A stretch of DNA of 35,587 nt, taken from contig FWCC01000531.1 of the NCBI GenBank assembly GCA_900169235.1, positions 1-35,587 on the forward strand, read 5' to 3'. The notes below the pieces were generated by a model, which was not told the DNA's origin, ran no database searches, and worked only from the letters and a program-made list of their open reading frames with translations. The DNA is from Zarea fungicola (taxonomy: Eukaryota > Ascomycota > Sordariomycetes > Hypocreales > Cordycipitaceae). Within the stretch, counting starts at the first letter, position 1. Each line of letters begins with the position of its first letter. The position numbers were made by a program, and so were the translations under genes. Of the stretch, positions 10,302-19,143 are shown piece by piece.

Positions 10302-10849
10302 GTGTGCGGCATAAATGCAAGACAATAAATAAACTATTTTTTCAGCACTAGTAGGAAGAAAAGAAAGAAAGGAAGTTATTTTAATATATATTTCCTTGTG
10401 CTTATATGTTCAAATTTAGCAAGTTTAACCAAGTTAAAAATAGTCTCAGCTCCATTAGAAATAGCATGGGCTTAAATACTCTAGCATAATATTCACTATG
10501 ACCGAGATAGGCCAGGCAACCTTTAAAGTCTGTTCAATGAAAGACTTACAGAGCATCATCTCACTAGGAGTCAACCTAGATACCCGACGGTGACATTGGC
10601 CAGAACGACGATACTGGACACTTGAAAACATCGTCTTGCGGGAGAGCACTTTCACAGGTTAGAGGATAGCCAAGACTCGGCCCAATAACCTTGTTTTGCC
10701 GTCATAATATAATTACCCGCGATCCTAGTGGTAATAACCTACCCACTAGTTGTCTACTTGCCCAAAACTATGGCAAGTGCATCTAGATAATTATAAGGGC
10801 GATCTACTCTGCAGAGGCAATATCTAATTAGTGCGTGAATTCTTTATCT
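10302..10849. other. Phosphatase 3' flank and AT-rich gap
   Basis: AATAAATAAA at 10324-10333, right after the phosphatase stop, is a plausible polyadenylation signal. The rest is AT-rich with no recognisable gene. A minus-strand frame near 10455-10655 is open, but its resemblance to a transposase helix-turn-helix is too weak to call. Confidence 0.4.
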
Positions 10850-11061
10850 TTATGTAATGTCCTTACAAAGTGTCATTTCTAAAGTTTTCTTAACCGGCAA
10901 AGCACCAAGTGCAGGCTTGCATTGGTTAATTTGTAGGTTATATAAGCGCTCAACAATTTCCAAAACAGTCCTTAATAAATATTCTAGATGATTATAGAAT
11001 AAAGGCATTATCATCATCATGTACGTAGCACCAAAAGGTAGCACTGTATATTACATACCAC
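10850..11061 (-). mobile_element. Reverse-transcriptase scrap, Ty3/gypsy-like
   Basis: The minus-strand frame reads LPFGAT and then, after a shortened stretch, NHLEYLLRTVLEIVERLYNL followed by QINQCK. In Ty3/gypsy reverse transcriptases an MPFGLTNAP motif precedes the YxDD box, and an EEHxxHVxxVLxxLxxxxLxxNxxKC helix follows. Here the order is kept but the segment carrying the YxDD box is deleted or scrambled, so the piece is dead. No LTR, integrase or gag part is recognisable nearby. Confidence 0.45.
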
Positions 11062-11766
11062 TATCTATCCGTGTAGTTCAACTCGTCAATATTTGTGGCT
11101 AGATTGTTTAGTTAGGTCTTTTTAACCTGATGCAATAGAAAGAATTTCCCCTTCACATCATCCCGAGTAACTCACAGCTCCACACTACTATAGAATCTCT
11201 CATTCCACATCAAATAGTCCGACAACACCATGGTACCGTATGCCGTGGTTCAACTTTGCATATACAGTTGGCTAAGCGACATGACTTTTGGAGCTATGTA
11301 TTGGGCATGGTCAGGTAAGCTCCGAATGATGCAATGCATGCCCCTGATATGCAGACAAGGAGTAATTAGGGTACAAGCTGGGCTAAACTGTAAGCCAGAA
11401 AGTACACTGAATCGCACAACAGGCTGTCACTACTCGGTCAAAAAACCTACAGACTAGTGCTGTATCAGCTATCCATCACAGCCCAGATTGACGTCCAGCG
11501 GTAATGCTTTATATTGGCCATTACATGTGTCATGACACGCTCCGTCAATTATTTGTTGCCATAGCTTCAAGGCAGCTAATAATTGCTGTTGGCTGCGTTA
11601 CTTTCGATGGAACGGAGGCGTCAGCAGCCTAACCCAAAATTCGGAATATAGCGGCCTATTCTGAGCTTCTGATATGCAGGCACAATACAAGCTGCCAGGG
11701 ACCTAGAAGGTATATATTTCATGCTAGGGATATCTGACCCCGGCTGGTTATTACTTGATCTTTTGA

Positions 11767-11840
11767 TGGTCTCTGTGGCCGAGTGGTTACCTAGCACCCT
11801 CGTCCTTACACTAGCTCTCCGAGACCATTCCGAAACCATT
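11767..11840 (+). other. Degenerate tRNA-like element (A box only)
   Basis: TGGTCTC at 11767 and GAGACCA at 11821 can pair as a 7-bp stem. Between them lies TGGCCGAGTGG, a perfect match to the pol III A-box consensus as found in tRNA-Ser/Leu. A D-stem partner, a normal anticodon arm and a good B box are missing; only TTCCGAAACC, outside the stem, recalls one. This is at best a tRNA-derived relic such as a SINE head. Confidence 0.25.
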
Positions 11841-12252
11841 ATAGAGCTTGTTCACGCTTAGTTCATTGTTCTGCCGCATCTATCTCTCTTGAAGGTTAGT
11901 TACGGTAAGCAAGCCAGTGTCGAGAGGAAGTAGTGTCGCAAAAAGATGAAGGCATCCCTTATGTTGACAGAGACTTGATTATTAATGCAGAAGTTAACAG
12001 ATCGTGGGTGACATAGAGTGCCTAGCCCGTCCGGGTCCTACCTGCCAGTAATGTCTTATAAATTCTTTTTATCACCACTCTCCAACTTGGCCTTCATGCA
12101 GGGCGGTCGTCACTAGGTCTTGAATGCGGTGGTGCAGCAATAGTAGATAAATGACTTCAATTGCGGTGGTGGTAATACTAACATACTACTAACTAGTGGC
12201 GAGGCGGAGCTTCCCTATGTTATAATGAAACGTTTGTAGGATCTAACTAAGC

Positions 12253-12272
12253 GATTGTTATAAATAACAATC
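12253..12272. repeat. Perfect 9-bp palindrome with 2-bp loop
   Basis: GATTGTTAT and ATAACAATC flank a central AA, and the flanking GCG/CGC extend the symmetry with one extra base. In DNA it could form a cruciform or be a dimeric protein site. Among transposon debris it could also be the terminal symmetry of a small element. No direct function can be shown. Confidence 0.55.
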
Positions 12273-12738
12273 CGCTGCTCTTAGCTGTAAGAATAGCTAC
12301 AGGGTGCGTCACCACTACGCGCATCATAGGCATAGTATACAGCGAGAAGTAGTAGAATAGCTCATTATTGTTCTATCTAGTTACTAGCTATGTTATTATC
12401 ATTCCTGATAGCCTGCCAGCCGCTAGAAGTGGCGGCTGCCACCCATTTAACACGATTTTAATGCCAAGAAATAGTTTAGGAAAGGAGATCCCCTTGCTTT
12501 TAGGGGTAAATTTATTTCTATATTCCGCCTAAGCCCTTTTTTATTACGCTATCCTTTTTCTGTTTACTGCTTTGTTTATTATCGGCAGTTGTTAGGAATG
12601 CTGGTGTCGCGCCACACATTACATTCCTTAACAAGACTTCAGCTAGAAGAGAGCCACGTTGCCACATACTCGTAGTAAAGGAAACTAGATCTCCTTTTAT
12701 ATTATAAAACTCTATAGAATCTTTTCTACTTGACAATA

Positions 12739-14427
12739 ATGTTCTTCCCGGCCGCTCCAGGTCTGCTGGCTGCATTTGCAATTCATCTGCTAGCAATTCA
12801 TGCAGAACCAGTGCAGGTGCAGCTTCAATCTGGCGCGACTATACAGGGGCGGCGCTCCTTCTTTGGTATCGACACCTTCAATGGAATTCCGTATGCGCTT
12901 CCACCAGTTGGACAGTTGCAGTTATGACCGCCGCAAGTACTATACCACACCGCGTCCGACGTTGTTGACGCAACGGGGAAAGCCGCAGCATGCCCGCAGG
13001 TTTTGCTCACTCCGGCAGACGGACATATCTTGGGCAAAATCGGTGGCGGGATACTGCAGAGTCCTCTATTTACCAAAGTGACCGGACAGGAAGACTGTTT
13101 GACAGTCTCGATTCAGCGTCCAGCCAACACGCCACCGGATGCGAAGCTACCTGTGCTGTTCTGGATCTACGGCGGGGGGTATGCCATGGGATCCACGAGC
13201 GGGTACGATGCGTCGTCCATGTTGGCTGAGGGTGTCGCAAATCAACAGCCGTTTATTTACGTGGCTGTAAACTATCGCCTCAATGCGTTCGGATTCCTCC
13301 CTGGAGCCGAGTTGCTCAGAGAGGGCAGCACTAACCTCGGTCTGCTTGACCAGCGAATGGGCCTTGAGTGGGTTGCGGACAACATCGAGCAGTTTGGCGG
13401 CGACCCAGACAGAGTCACGCTCTGGGGCGAATCAGCGGGTGCGCACTCTGTATTTTACCAAATGGCGCTCTTTGGTGGGGATGCAACGTACAAAGGCAAC
13501 CCGCTCTTTCGCGCCGCCATCCTGGACTCCGGCGTCGGCGTCCCGGCCGAGCCAGTGGACGGCCGGAAAGCTCAGGCCGTCTACGACGAGTTTGTGGCGG
13601 AAGCTGGATGCAATGGTGAGGACGATACTCTAGCCTGTCTTCGAGGGTTGGATTACCACACTTTTTACAAAGCAACCACGGGAAAATTTTCTGGATCCTT
13701 GTCATTTTATGCCACCAAAATCTCATTCTTACCACGTCCAGACGGTGTTGTTCTGCCCTATAGCCCTGAAGAAGCTGCTGCGAGGGGTCAATATTTCGCA
13801 GTTCCCACCATCATCGGAAATCAAGAGGATGAGGGAACCATGTTTGCAATTTTTCAGCAGAGCATCAAATCCGAGGATCAGCTAATTGATTTTTGGGCAG
13901 ACAACTTCTTTGCTAATGCGTCCAGAGAGGCTATCACAGAATGGGTAGAATCGTATTCCAAAAACAATGTGGGCAGTCCATTCCGGGCTCCGCCATTTGA
14001 CACCCTGTATCCAATGTTCCGGCTAATCGCCGCTATGATTGGTGATCAATCCTTCATCTTCGCGCGGCGGTTCTTCCTCGAGGGTCACACCGCGACCCAT
14101 TCTGATATTCCGGTCTGGTCGTATTTAGCGTCCTATACTCATGGATTGCCAATTCTCGGAACCTACCATACAACGGACTTGGCGCAGGTATTTTCCGGCA
14201 TACCACCCACTTTTGTGACAAGAAGCGTGCGTCGGTATTACCGAAACTTTATGTACAATCTGGATCCAAATTCAGAAGGCGGTGGTAACTTGTTCTGGCC
14301 TCTTTGGAAAGAAAATCGAATACTGCTTTGGTTTGAGACACTATTCAAAAACAGTTATCTAAGAGATGACTTCCGAACCGAGCAGTACGAGGCACTATTA
14401 AAGCTTGACAGCACTGCGCGGCAGTGA
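12739..14427 (+). pseudogene. Type-B carboxylesterase/lipase interrupted by one in-frame TGA
   Basis: One continuous frame of 563 codons from ATG 12739 to TGA 14425-14427, with a single internal stop TGA at 12925-12927 (codon 63). A signal peptide (about residues 1-22) precedes the mature start EPVQVQL. Family landmarks are GIPYALPPVGQL, EDCLTV, the oxyanion-hole WIYGGGYAMG (143-152), NYRLNAFGFL, the nucleophile elbow GESAG (Ser232), acid Glu365 in EDEGT and His477 in GTYHTTDL. The stop falls right after GQLQL, where relatives have an Arg in 'GxLRxxxPQ', and PPQ follows at once. CGA to TGA is the simplest explanation. No acceptable intron removes the stop without deleting conserved residues. 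Everything else looks functional, so this is a very recent pseudogene, a readthrough gene or a sequencing error. Substrate class: carboxylic esters or lipids, secreted. Confidence 0.85.
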
Positions 14428-15425
14428 GCGGTAAAGTTTTTCACTGGTTTTGTTGGTATGCGCTACTACCCGCCATAAATTTACCAGGTGTATCTACGAA
14501 TAGATTAAGTCGTAGCAAAACCTTGCCGCTGACAACGGTATCGGCTCTGACTTCTCTTCTGTTCTACTCGATTCTATCAGTTTTAAAAACGCAGGCCTTT
14601 TTGTCCAATGGTGAGTATCACTGGTCTTGGGGAGCTCGCAATTGGCGTAACTGCATTTGCTGCTTGGCAACTCTAATACACAACTGCTTGTCATAATATT
14701 TTCTACCTTGGAGGCAGCTGTTCTTCTAATGGCGCTGGAAGTGGAAAACCTGGCCTCACCTTTGGCTCTCCCCGCCGACGAATATACACCGAACTTTTAC
14801 AGCTTGAACATAGATAATCAGAATCTGCAGGTTTCCACACCCCATACTACGCGTTAGTGTTGTTTTAATGTGACCAAAAAAGTCTTGAAACAACCGCGGA
14901 TGCTTCCCGGAGTCATTAGTATGGCGGATATAGGAGCAAATACTCTCCCCAGCTAATGGCGAAGACTTCAACAACAGATTCAACAACGGAAACAGATAGC
15001 ATTTCTCGTATAGAAGCTCACCGTCCTATTGATAGTTTGATGTCCCTCAAGCCGCAGTATGCGTAGCAATTACAGCATCAGTAGACCCGTTTTGCTGAGA
15101 CAAGGAAGAAAGATACAGATGGATACTGTTGGAGTGCGGATGAGACGGTAGATATGCTATCCTTGGGGGATTTAATGCACTTTGGCAGGCATGATGTTGG
15201 CAGTGATATCACAACTTTAAAGACCTCTGCCTCGAATACTGAGTTAACGCAATTTTTTTTGAACTGGTAGAATAATTTTACTTGAGCGCAAGAAACAATG
15301 CAAGACGAGTTACTACAGTAGACAAAGAACGCTTAGGAATTATTGAATGATCTGTCCAAATTTGCTCCAGTTCAAAAACCCACCAAGGATAGACAACATG
15401 GAATATTTGATCACCCTGGTCTTTT
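14428..15425. other. Intergenic gap with a possible decayed reading frame
   Basis: A plus-strand frame begins with ATG at 14956 and reads to TAG at 15268-15270, with internal TAGs at 15064-15066 and 15082-15084, both in a Gln-rich context where CAG to TAG changes would explain them. The product shows no family I recognise, so coding status is doubtful. Other short frames (14494-14857) are not convincing. The right end is the 3' flank of the minus-strand SDR. Confidence 0.3.
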
Positions 15426-16465
15426 TCACCACGGAGCATTGGTCCCATCGTACTGATTAATCCCAGGGTTGTTCTCCCAGCCCTTGACATGGACCTTGGG
15501 CATCTGACCGTTGTAGACTTGGCCGGGTGTGAAAATGATATCTAGGGAAGCCTTGGCACCTTCGCTGGCCGTCAAGTCAGCCATATCTCCGCCTCCAAGC
15601 TCCGTCTTCAACCACTATCTGGTGTCAGCCAATATGTTCAAGGAAGTGAAACTCAAGCACGAGTAATAAGAGGGAAAGCAAAACTATTATCTGAAGACAA
15701 ACTTACGCCAGGGCAAAGGGCAATGAATGAAAAGCCTTCCTTTTCGTAGTTGACGGCGTACTCAACAGTCAGAGCATTCATGCAGGCCTTGGAGATTTTA
15801 TAGGCGGGGGCGGGGAGATAGACATTCTTCGGCATAAGCGCGATGGACCCGAGAGTTGTCGCCCTATGATGTAATCCTTAGCGAAAGAATCCATTTCAGG
15901 TATGGAATAGTACATAATCTCACATGTTGATGACTTTTTTCAAGGTACCCTTGTGGAGGAGGGGCAGAAAGTTGCGGGTGACCCAGTGGACGCCCATGAC
16001 GTTGATGGTGAGACTTTCTTGAAGGTTGTCCCTGTCAATAGTAAGTACGAATCATTATCTGATCTACTTGTGTTTTTTCTCCAAAGCTTTTGTATTTTTC
16101 ATGTCGTCCTTGTTTCGCCGGGCAGACAGCGTCGATCCGGCCAAAACAGTGTTACGTGCTTACATGGATTTGACACCGTTTGGAGCATACTGGGCAATAC
16201 CAGCGCTGTTGATCAGTATATCAAGACCTTTGCCCTCGAGCTTGGCCTCGACCTCTGGTACGACTTTTTTGATTGACTCTTCGTCAGTAACATCCATCTT
16301 GAGAACAATGATCTTGCCATTGGACTTGGTGACAAGCGCGTCAAGCTCTGCAGATGGGCTGCGGACGGTGCCAAAGACTTTGCTAATGGTGTCGAGTTCG
16401 TTGAGTTGCTCAACCAGAGCGAGACCCAACCCTCGGCCGACGCCAGTGACGAGAGCTGTAACCAT
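15426..16465 (-). CDS. Classical short-chain dehydrogenase/reductase (C-factor-like)
   Basis: Four exons: 16465-16164, 16031-15924, 15863-15707 and 15614-15426 (TGA). Introns are 132, 60, 92 nt at 16032-16163, 15864-15923 and 15615-15706, phases 2, 2, 0; the product is 251 aa. Motifs: cofactor loop TGVGRGLG (7-14), DVTDEES, the structural NSAG (86-89), INV near 110, catalytic YKISK (Tyr158, Lys162), and PG followed by W(L)KTELGG. The C-terminus ALxxx/ASLDIIFT pattern is typical of fungal C-factor-like SDRs. One oddity: the usual ISS before the active site reads ATT, so the catalytic serine may be Ser143 in LGS, 15 residues before the Tyr. The start is the ATG just before the cofactor loop; upstream in-frame codons are not conserved-looking. 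Substrate unknown. Confidence 0.88.
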
Positions 16466-17221
16466 TGCGAATGTGTACTCAGTAGCGGTCGCGCGAGCAG
16501 GTTTTTGCGACGAAATAATCAAAGCTTTGTTGTACTGTTTGTTTTATAATAAGAAGGAAAGCGAGGTAGATTACGTGGCCTAATTGCTTGGAAGGGGACG
16601 AGAGAGGAGAGAGAGGGAGGGGGAGGGGGGGACATGGAGATTGCAAATGGAAGGGCGGGTAGACGCTTCAGCAGTCGTGATCTTAATATCCAGTTTTCTT
16701 AAATCAGTAACTTCCGGACGGTTTAGGGGTCTGTGGTGCCATTCAACGGAGGATCATCATAGCACAGGCTGCTGCAGCTTCTTGCGGTCGCCTTCTTCCC
16801 CTGATGCCCCGGACTTTATGGACATAACGGAGGAAGCAAGGGTCTGGATTCAAACAACCATTTTGGCCACCAGATGACCGCAGAGGACCAAAAATTTACT
16901 TCAGCCTTTGACACATGAGTAAACCCACAGAAAATCAGGCTGTAACAAACCCGCCCTCACTCCAGGGCCGACGGCCTTTAGGAGCTCCATCTATTTTTCC
17001 CACTCCCACACTCATAGAGGGATACCGTCCAGCTACTAGCTATAGCTTAGCCGACCTAGAATGGAAGGCCAATGCAATACCAGCCATACATGCGCAAGCA
17101 CCCACCACTGCGTAGTGGGATGTAGTGGAATGTAGAGGAATGTAGAGGAATGTAGTGGGTGTTCACATATAGTTGAATCCACCTGCGGCCCTGGCGTTTT
17201 AGACCTGTCAAAGGAAAGGGG
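16466..17221. other. Intergenic gap with purine-rich tract and decamer repeats
   Basis: A G/A-rich low-complexity tract lies at about 16594-16632 near the 5' end of the SDR gene. At 17112-17160 five tandem 10-bp units of the form TGTAG(T/A)GGAA occur. No coding region is supported. Confidence 0.5.
17095..17175. repeat. Decamer array inside a dispersed repeat end
   Basis: AGCACCCACCA (17098-17108) and TAGTGGGTGTTCACATATAGTT (about 17153-17174) flank the decamer array. Almost the same pair of flanks recurs at 29727-29770, separated there by only about 10 bp. CACCCACCA and TGGTGGGTG are inverted copies of one another, like LTR ends. This suggests two copies of one dispersed element junction, one with an expanded spacer. 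Confidence 0.5.
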
Positions 17222-17491
17222 TGTTGGTATATCACGAGTAGTTACGAGGCGCGGTACTGAGAGGGTGTCTCCCAGTATATATGCGTATTATAACTGATTG
17301 TGATTTAGCTAAAAATCTAGCTACAGGTAGTGGAGGAATTCCTCTTCTATATATAGAAAAGCAGAAGCAGGAAACGCAAACAACAAACAAGACAGATTCC
17401 TCTTTCCTCCTCAGCTGCCGTGATGGCCTCATATCGACGGCAGGAGTCCGGCCTCTCAGGAGGAGCTGCTTGACCAGACTCAGTCACAACA
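17222..17491. mobile_element. Solo LTR, copy A, with 5-bp target duplication
   Basis: A 270-bp segment begins TGTTGG and ends CACAACA, giving the TG...CA inverted ends (TGTTG/CAACA) of an LTR. It is flanked on both sides by AGGGG (17217-17221 and 17492-17496), a 5-bp target-site duplication. A TATA-like TATATATAG lies inside (about 17350). It is a diverged duplicate of 17538-17807. The flanking duplication shows that it inserted as its own element and then lost its body by LTR-LTR recombination. Confidence 0.72.
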
Positions 17492-17537
17492 AGGGGCGAA
17501 GACCGCCGCCTACCCTACATGAAAAGCAAAGAGTTCC

Positions 17538-17807
17538 TGTTGGTATGAGCACAGGCAGCTACGAGGCACGGTACTAAGGGGAGCGTCTCCTAGTAGGTAT
17601 GCTTATTGTAACTTGATTGTGTTGAAAATCTAGCTATGGCTAGGGGAGGAATTACTCTTCTATAGACACAATTTAGAAGCAGGAGAAATGCAAACAACAG
17701 ACAGGAAGATCTCCATTTCCTCCTTAGCTGCCGTGACAACCTCATATCGACGGCAGGAGTCAGGACTCTCAGGAAGTGCTGCTTGACCTGACACAGCAGT
17801 CACAGCA
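17538..17807. mobile_element. Solo LTR, copy B, same family
   Basis: A second 270-bp segment begins TGTTGG and ends CACAGCA. It aligns with copy A along its full length, including GGCAGGAGTC, GAGGAATT and ATCGACGGCAGG blocks, with many substitutions and small shifts. Flanks are GTTCC and TAATC, so no target duplication is left. Only 46 bp (17492-17537) separates it from copy A, too little for a retroelement body. Either it is an older solo LTR beside which copy A landed, or the pair arose by rearrangement. Confidence 0.68.
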
Positions 17808-18198
17808 TAATCTCCCAAACGACAGGGGCTACGTCCTGGATCGTGACCGTAGCCATGCCGCCGCCTCTGAAAAGACGCGCTATCGTTCAGTTTACATACA
17901 GATATTTCAACTGAATATCGCTCAGCATGCAGTGATTGTGAATGTGCAGCTGGAAGCTGCATTTGGCTTGTCTCGCGACAGATGCCCAAGGCCAAGCTGG
18001 ATAGACTCGACTACACCGTGGCACAAGCTCTCAATACGCCCTTCGTACCCTCAAACCTCAGCATGTGTCAGTGGGGTGTTTTAAGCGGTTTTGCAGAGTG
18101 TTTTGTTGGCAAGTAAGACGTGGTGCACACATAACTACTACTTCTAGTGGAGGAAGGTAGTGATCTGCGCCCGGTACTACGCAAATTTATGAAGCTGC
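17808..18198. other. Gap after the LTR pair, with a weak methyltransferase-like frame
   Basis: A plus-strand frame at 18147-18223 reads LRPVLRKFMKLLKPGGHLR, which recalls the end of class-I methyltransferase motif regions (RKLLKPGGxL). Nothing upstream matches the rest of such a domain, so it is not called as a gene. The rest of the interval shows nothing recognisable. Confidence 0.35.
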
Positions 18199-18486
18199 TT
18201 AAACCAGGAGGGCATCTGCGTCCGGGTCACCCTGACGAAGCAGCTTACGACAGTGAGACAGCGTCATGTGCATATCAGGCGTGGTGTGAAGAACCTGACA
18301 AACGTGCATAATATCACATGCTTTGGCTCCATAGCCCAGCCAAATGGGGTCAACTGTAATATCAAATACGCAAAGATTCATATGTCGAAACTCTGCCGTG
18401 GTTTCTCGGGCAGCAAAGAGGAAACCGGGAAAGTGTCCGTGAAACAGTTGGGGATAGATGCCAGTCACGAGTTGACCAAACTACAG
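18199..18486 (-). pseudogene. C-methyltransferase-domain fragment of a polyketide synthase type
   Basis: The minus-strand frame, open from 18486, contains FRHMNLCVFDITVDP, then CDIMHVCQVLHTTPDMHMTL and SHCRKLLRQG. This matches the order in S-adenosylmethionine C-methyltransferase domains of fungal polyketide synthases: '(F/Y)KxLDIExDPxxQGF', then 'YDLVIAxNVLHAT', then 'TLxNxRxLLKPGG'. The GG after the last motif has become GD and the frame ends shortly after, so the fold is incomplete. There is no SAM-binding GxGxG motif upstream, and a TAG blocks the frame at 18487-18489. I read it as one broken piece of a lost megasynthase. A free-standing methyltransferase relic is the alternative. Confidence 0.55.
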
Positions 18487-18489
18487 TAG

Positions 18490-19143
18490 TGTCAGGAGAC
18501 ATGAGCTGATAATCACATTCATTCTCGTATTTGTTCGTGGAGAAAATTGCCCATACGGTTTTGGAGTAGCCTCATAATCCTTGCTTCCATGATATCTGGA
18601 GCTTACTTAACAAGATTGTCAATTGCGGCCGGTAGTATTTCCAAGACGTTGGCTGGAAGTGAGATGCCGAGCCTTAAATGTGTAATTGAAGCCGTTTCCA
18701 CGGCCCTTTTGAGCAATCCCAATGTAAAACTGACAAAAGTCCAAGCCTTTCCGCATGAGAGATTGTTGGTTTCCAAATCTTTCATACTTGCGAGAGAGAA
18801 TAGAAGCAGCCATTGTAATAGGCTGAATCAGGGTTAAGTTGGAGACTTTAAAATTTATTACCAAACATTAAATATATTAAATATATTTAAACTACTAACA
18901 GCTAAAGAGTAAAGAGTAAAGGGCTTTAAAAAACAAACCACTTGCTTAACTAACTTACTCGCCTATTAGGTGAATTGCTTGAAATTAAAAGAAAATCAAT
19001 TAACTACAGTAAAATGATTCATAACAATACCTGGTTAGTAACTGTTTGCTGTTAAAATATTGATATATAAGCGGTAGTCCCGTATTGCGCTGGAACGACA
19101 CACTAGTTATGGTCATCGTTCCGCCAGAACAACAGATAGAGCC
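18490..19143. other. Gap: unassigned open frames and AT-rich tract
   Basis: Minus-strand frames at 18603-18864 are open but show no family I recognise; they could be further pieces of the methyltransferase-containing relic. From 18845 to about 19080 the sequence is very AT-rich with no coding signal. Confidence 0.35.

Larger units (their letters stand above)
11062..12738. other. AT-rich gap with palindromes and a tRNA-like element
   Basis: No protein-coding gene is supported. The stretch holds a perfect palindrome at 12253-12272, a smaller inverted repeat around 12427-12440 (GTGGC...GCCAC), a tRNA A-box-like element at 11767-11840 and many TA-rich runs. It looks like decayed mobile DNA. A TATAAAA at 12703-12709 lies just upstream of the carboxylesterase start. 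Confidence 0.45.

Noticed and set aside
10455..10655. Possible transposase helix-turn-helix on the minus strand
   Set aside because: Only a short SRLTPSE-like resemblance to such domains; too weak without further motifs or inverted repeats.
15278..15490. Minus-strand frame overlapping the last exon of the SDR
   Set aside because: It is a different frame from the spliced SDR, whose terminal exon explains the sequence better.
17112..17160. CRISPR-like or minisatellite array
   Set aside because: Units are contiguous 10-mers without spacers in eukaryotic DNA, so it is a plain tandem repeat.
17222..17807. One miniature retrotransposon (TRIM) with two LTRs
   Set aside because: The AGGGG target duplication encloses only the first LTR, so two separate solo LTRs fit better, although a rearranged TRIM is not fully excluded.
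18603..18864. Minus-strand frames upstream of the methyltransferase fragment
   Set aside because: Open but not similar to PKS methyltransferase or any family I know; kept as unassigned sequence.
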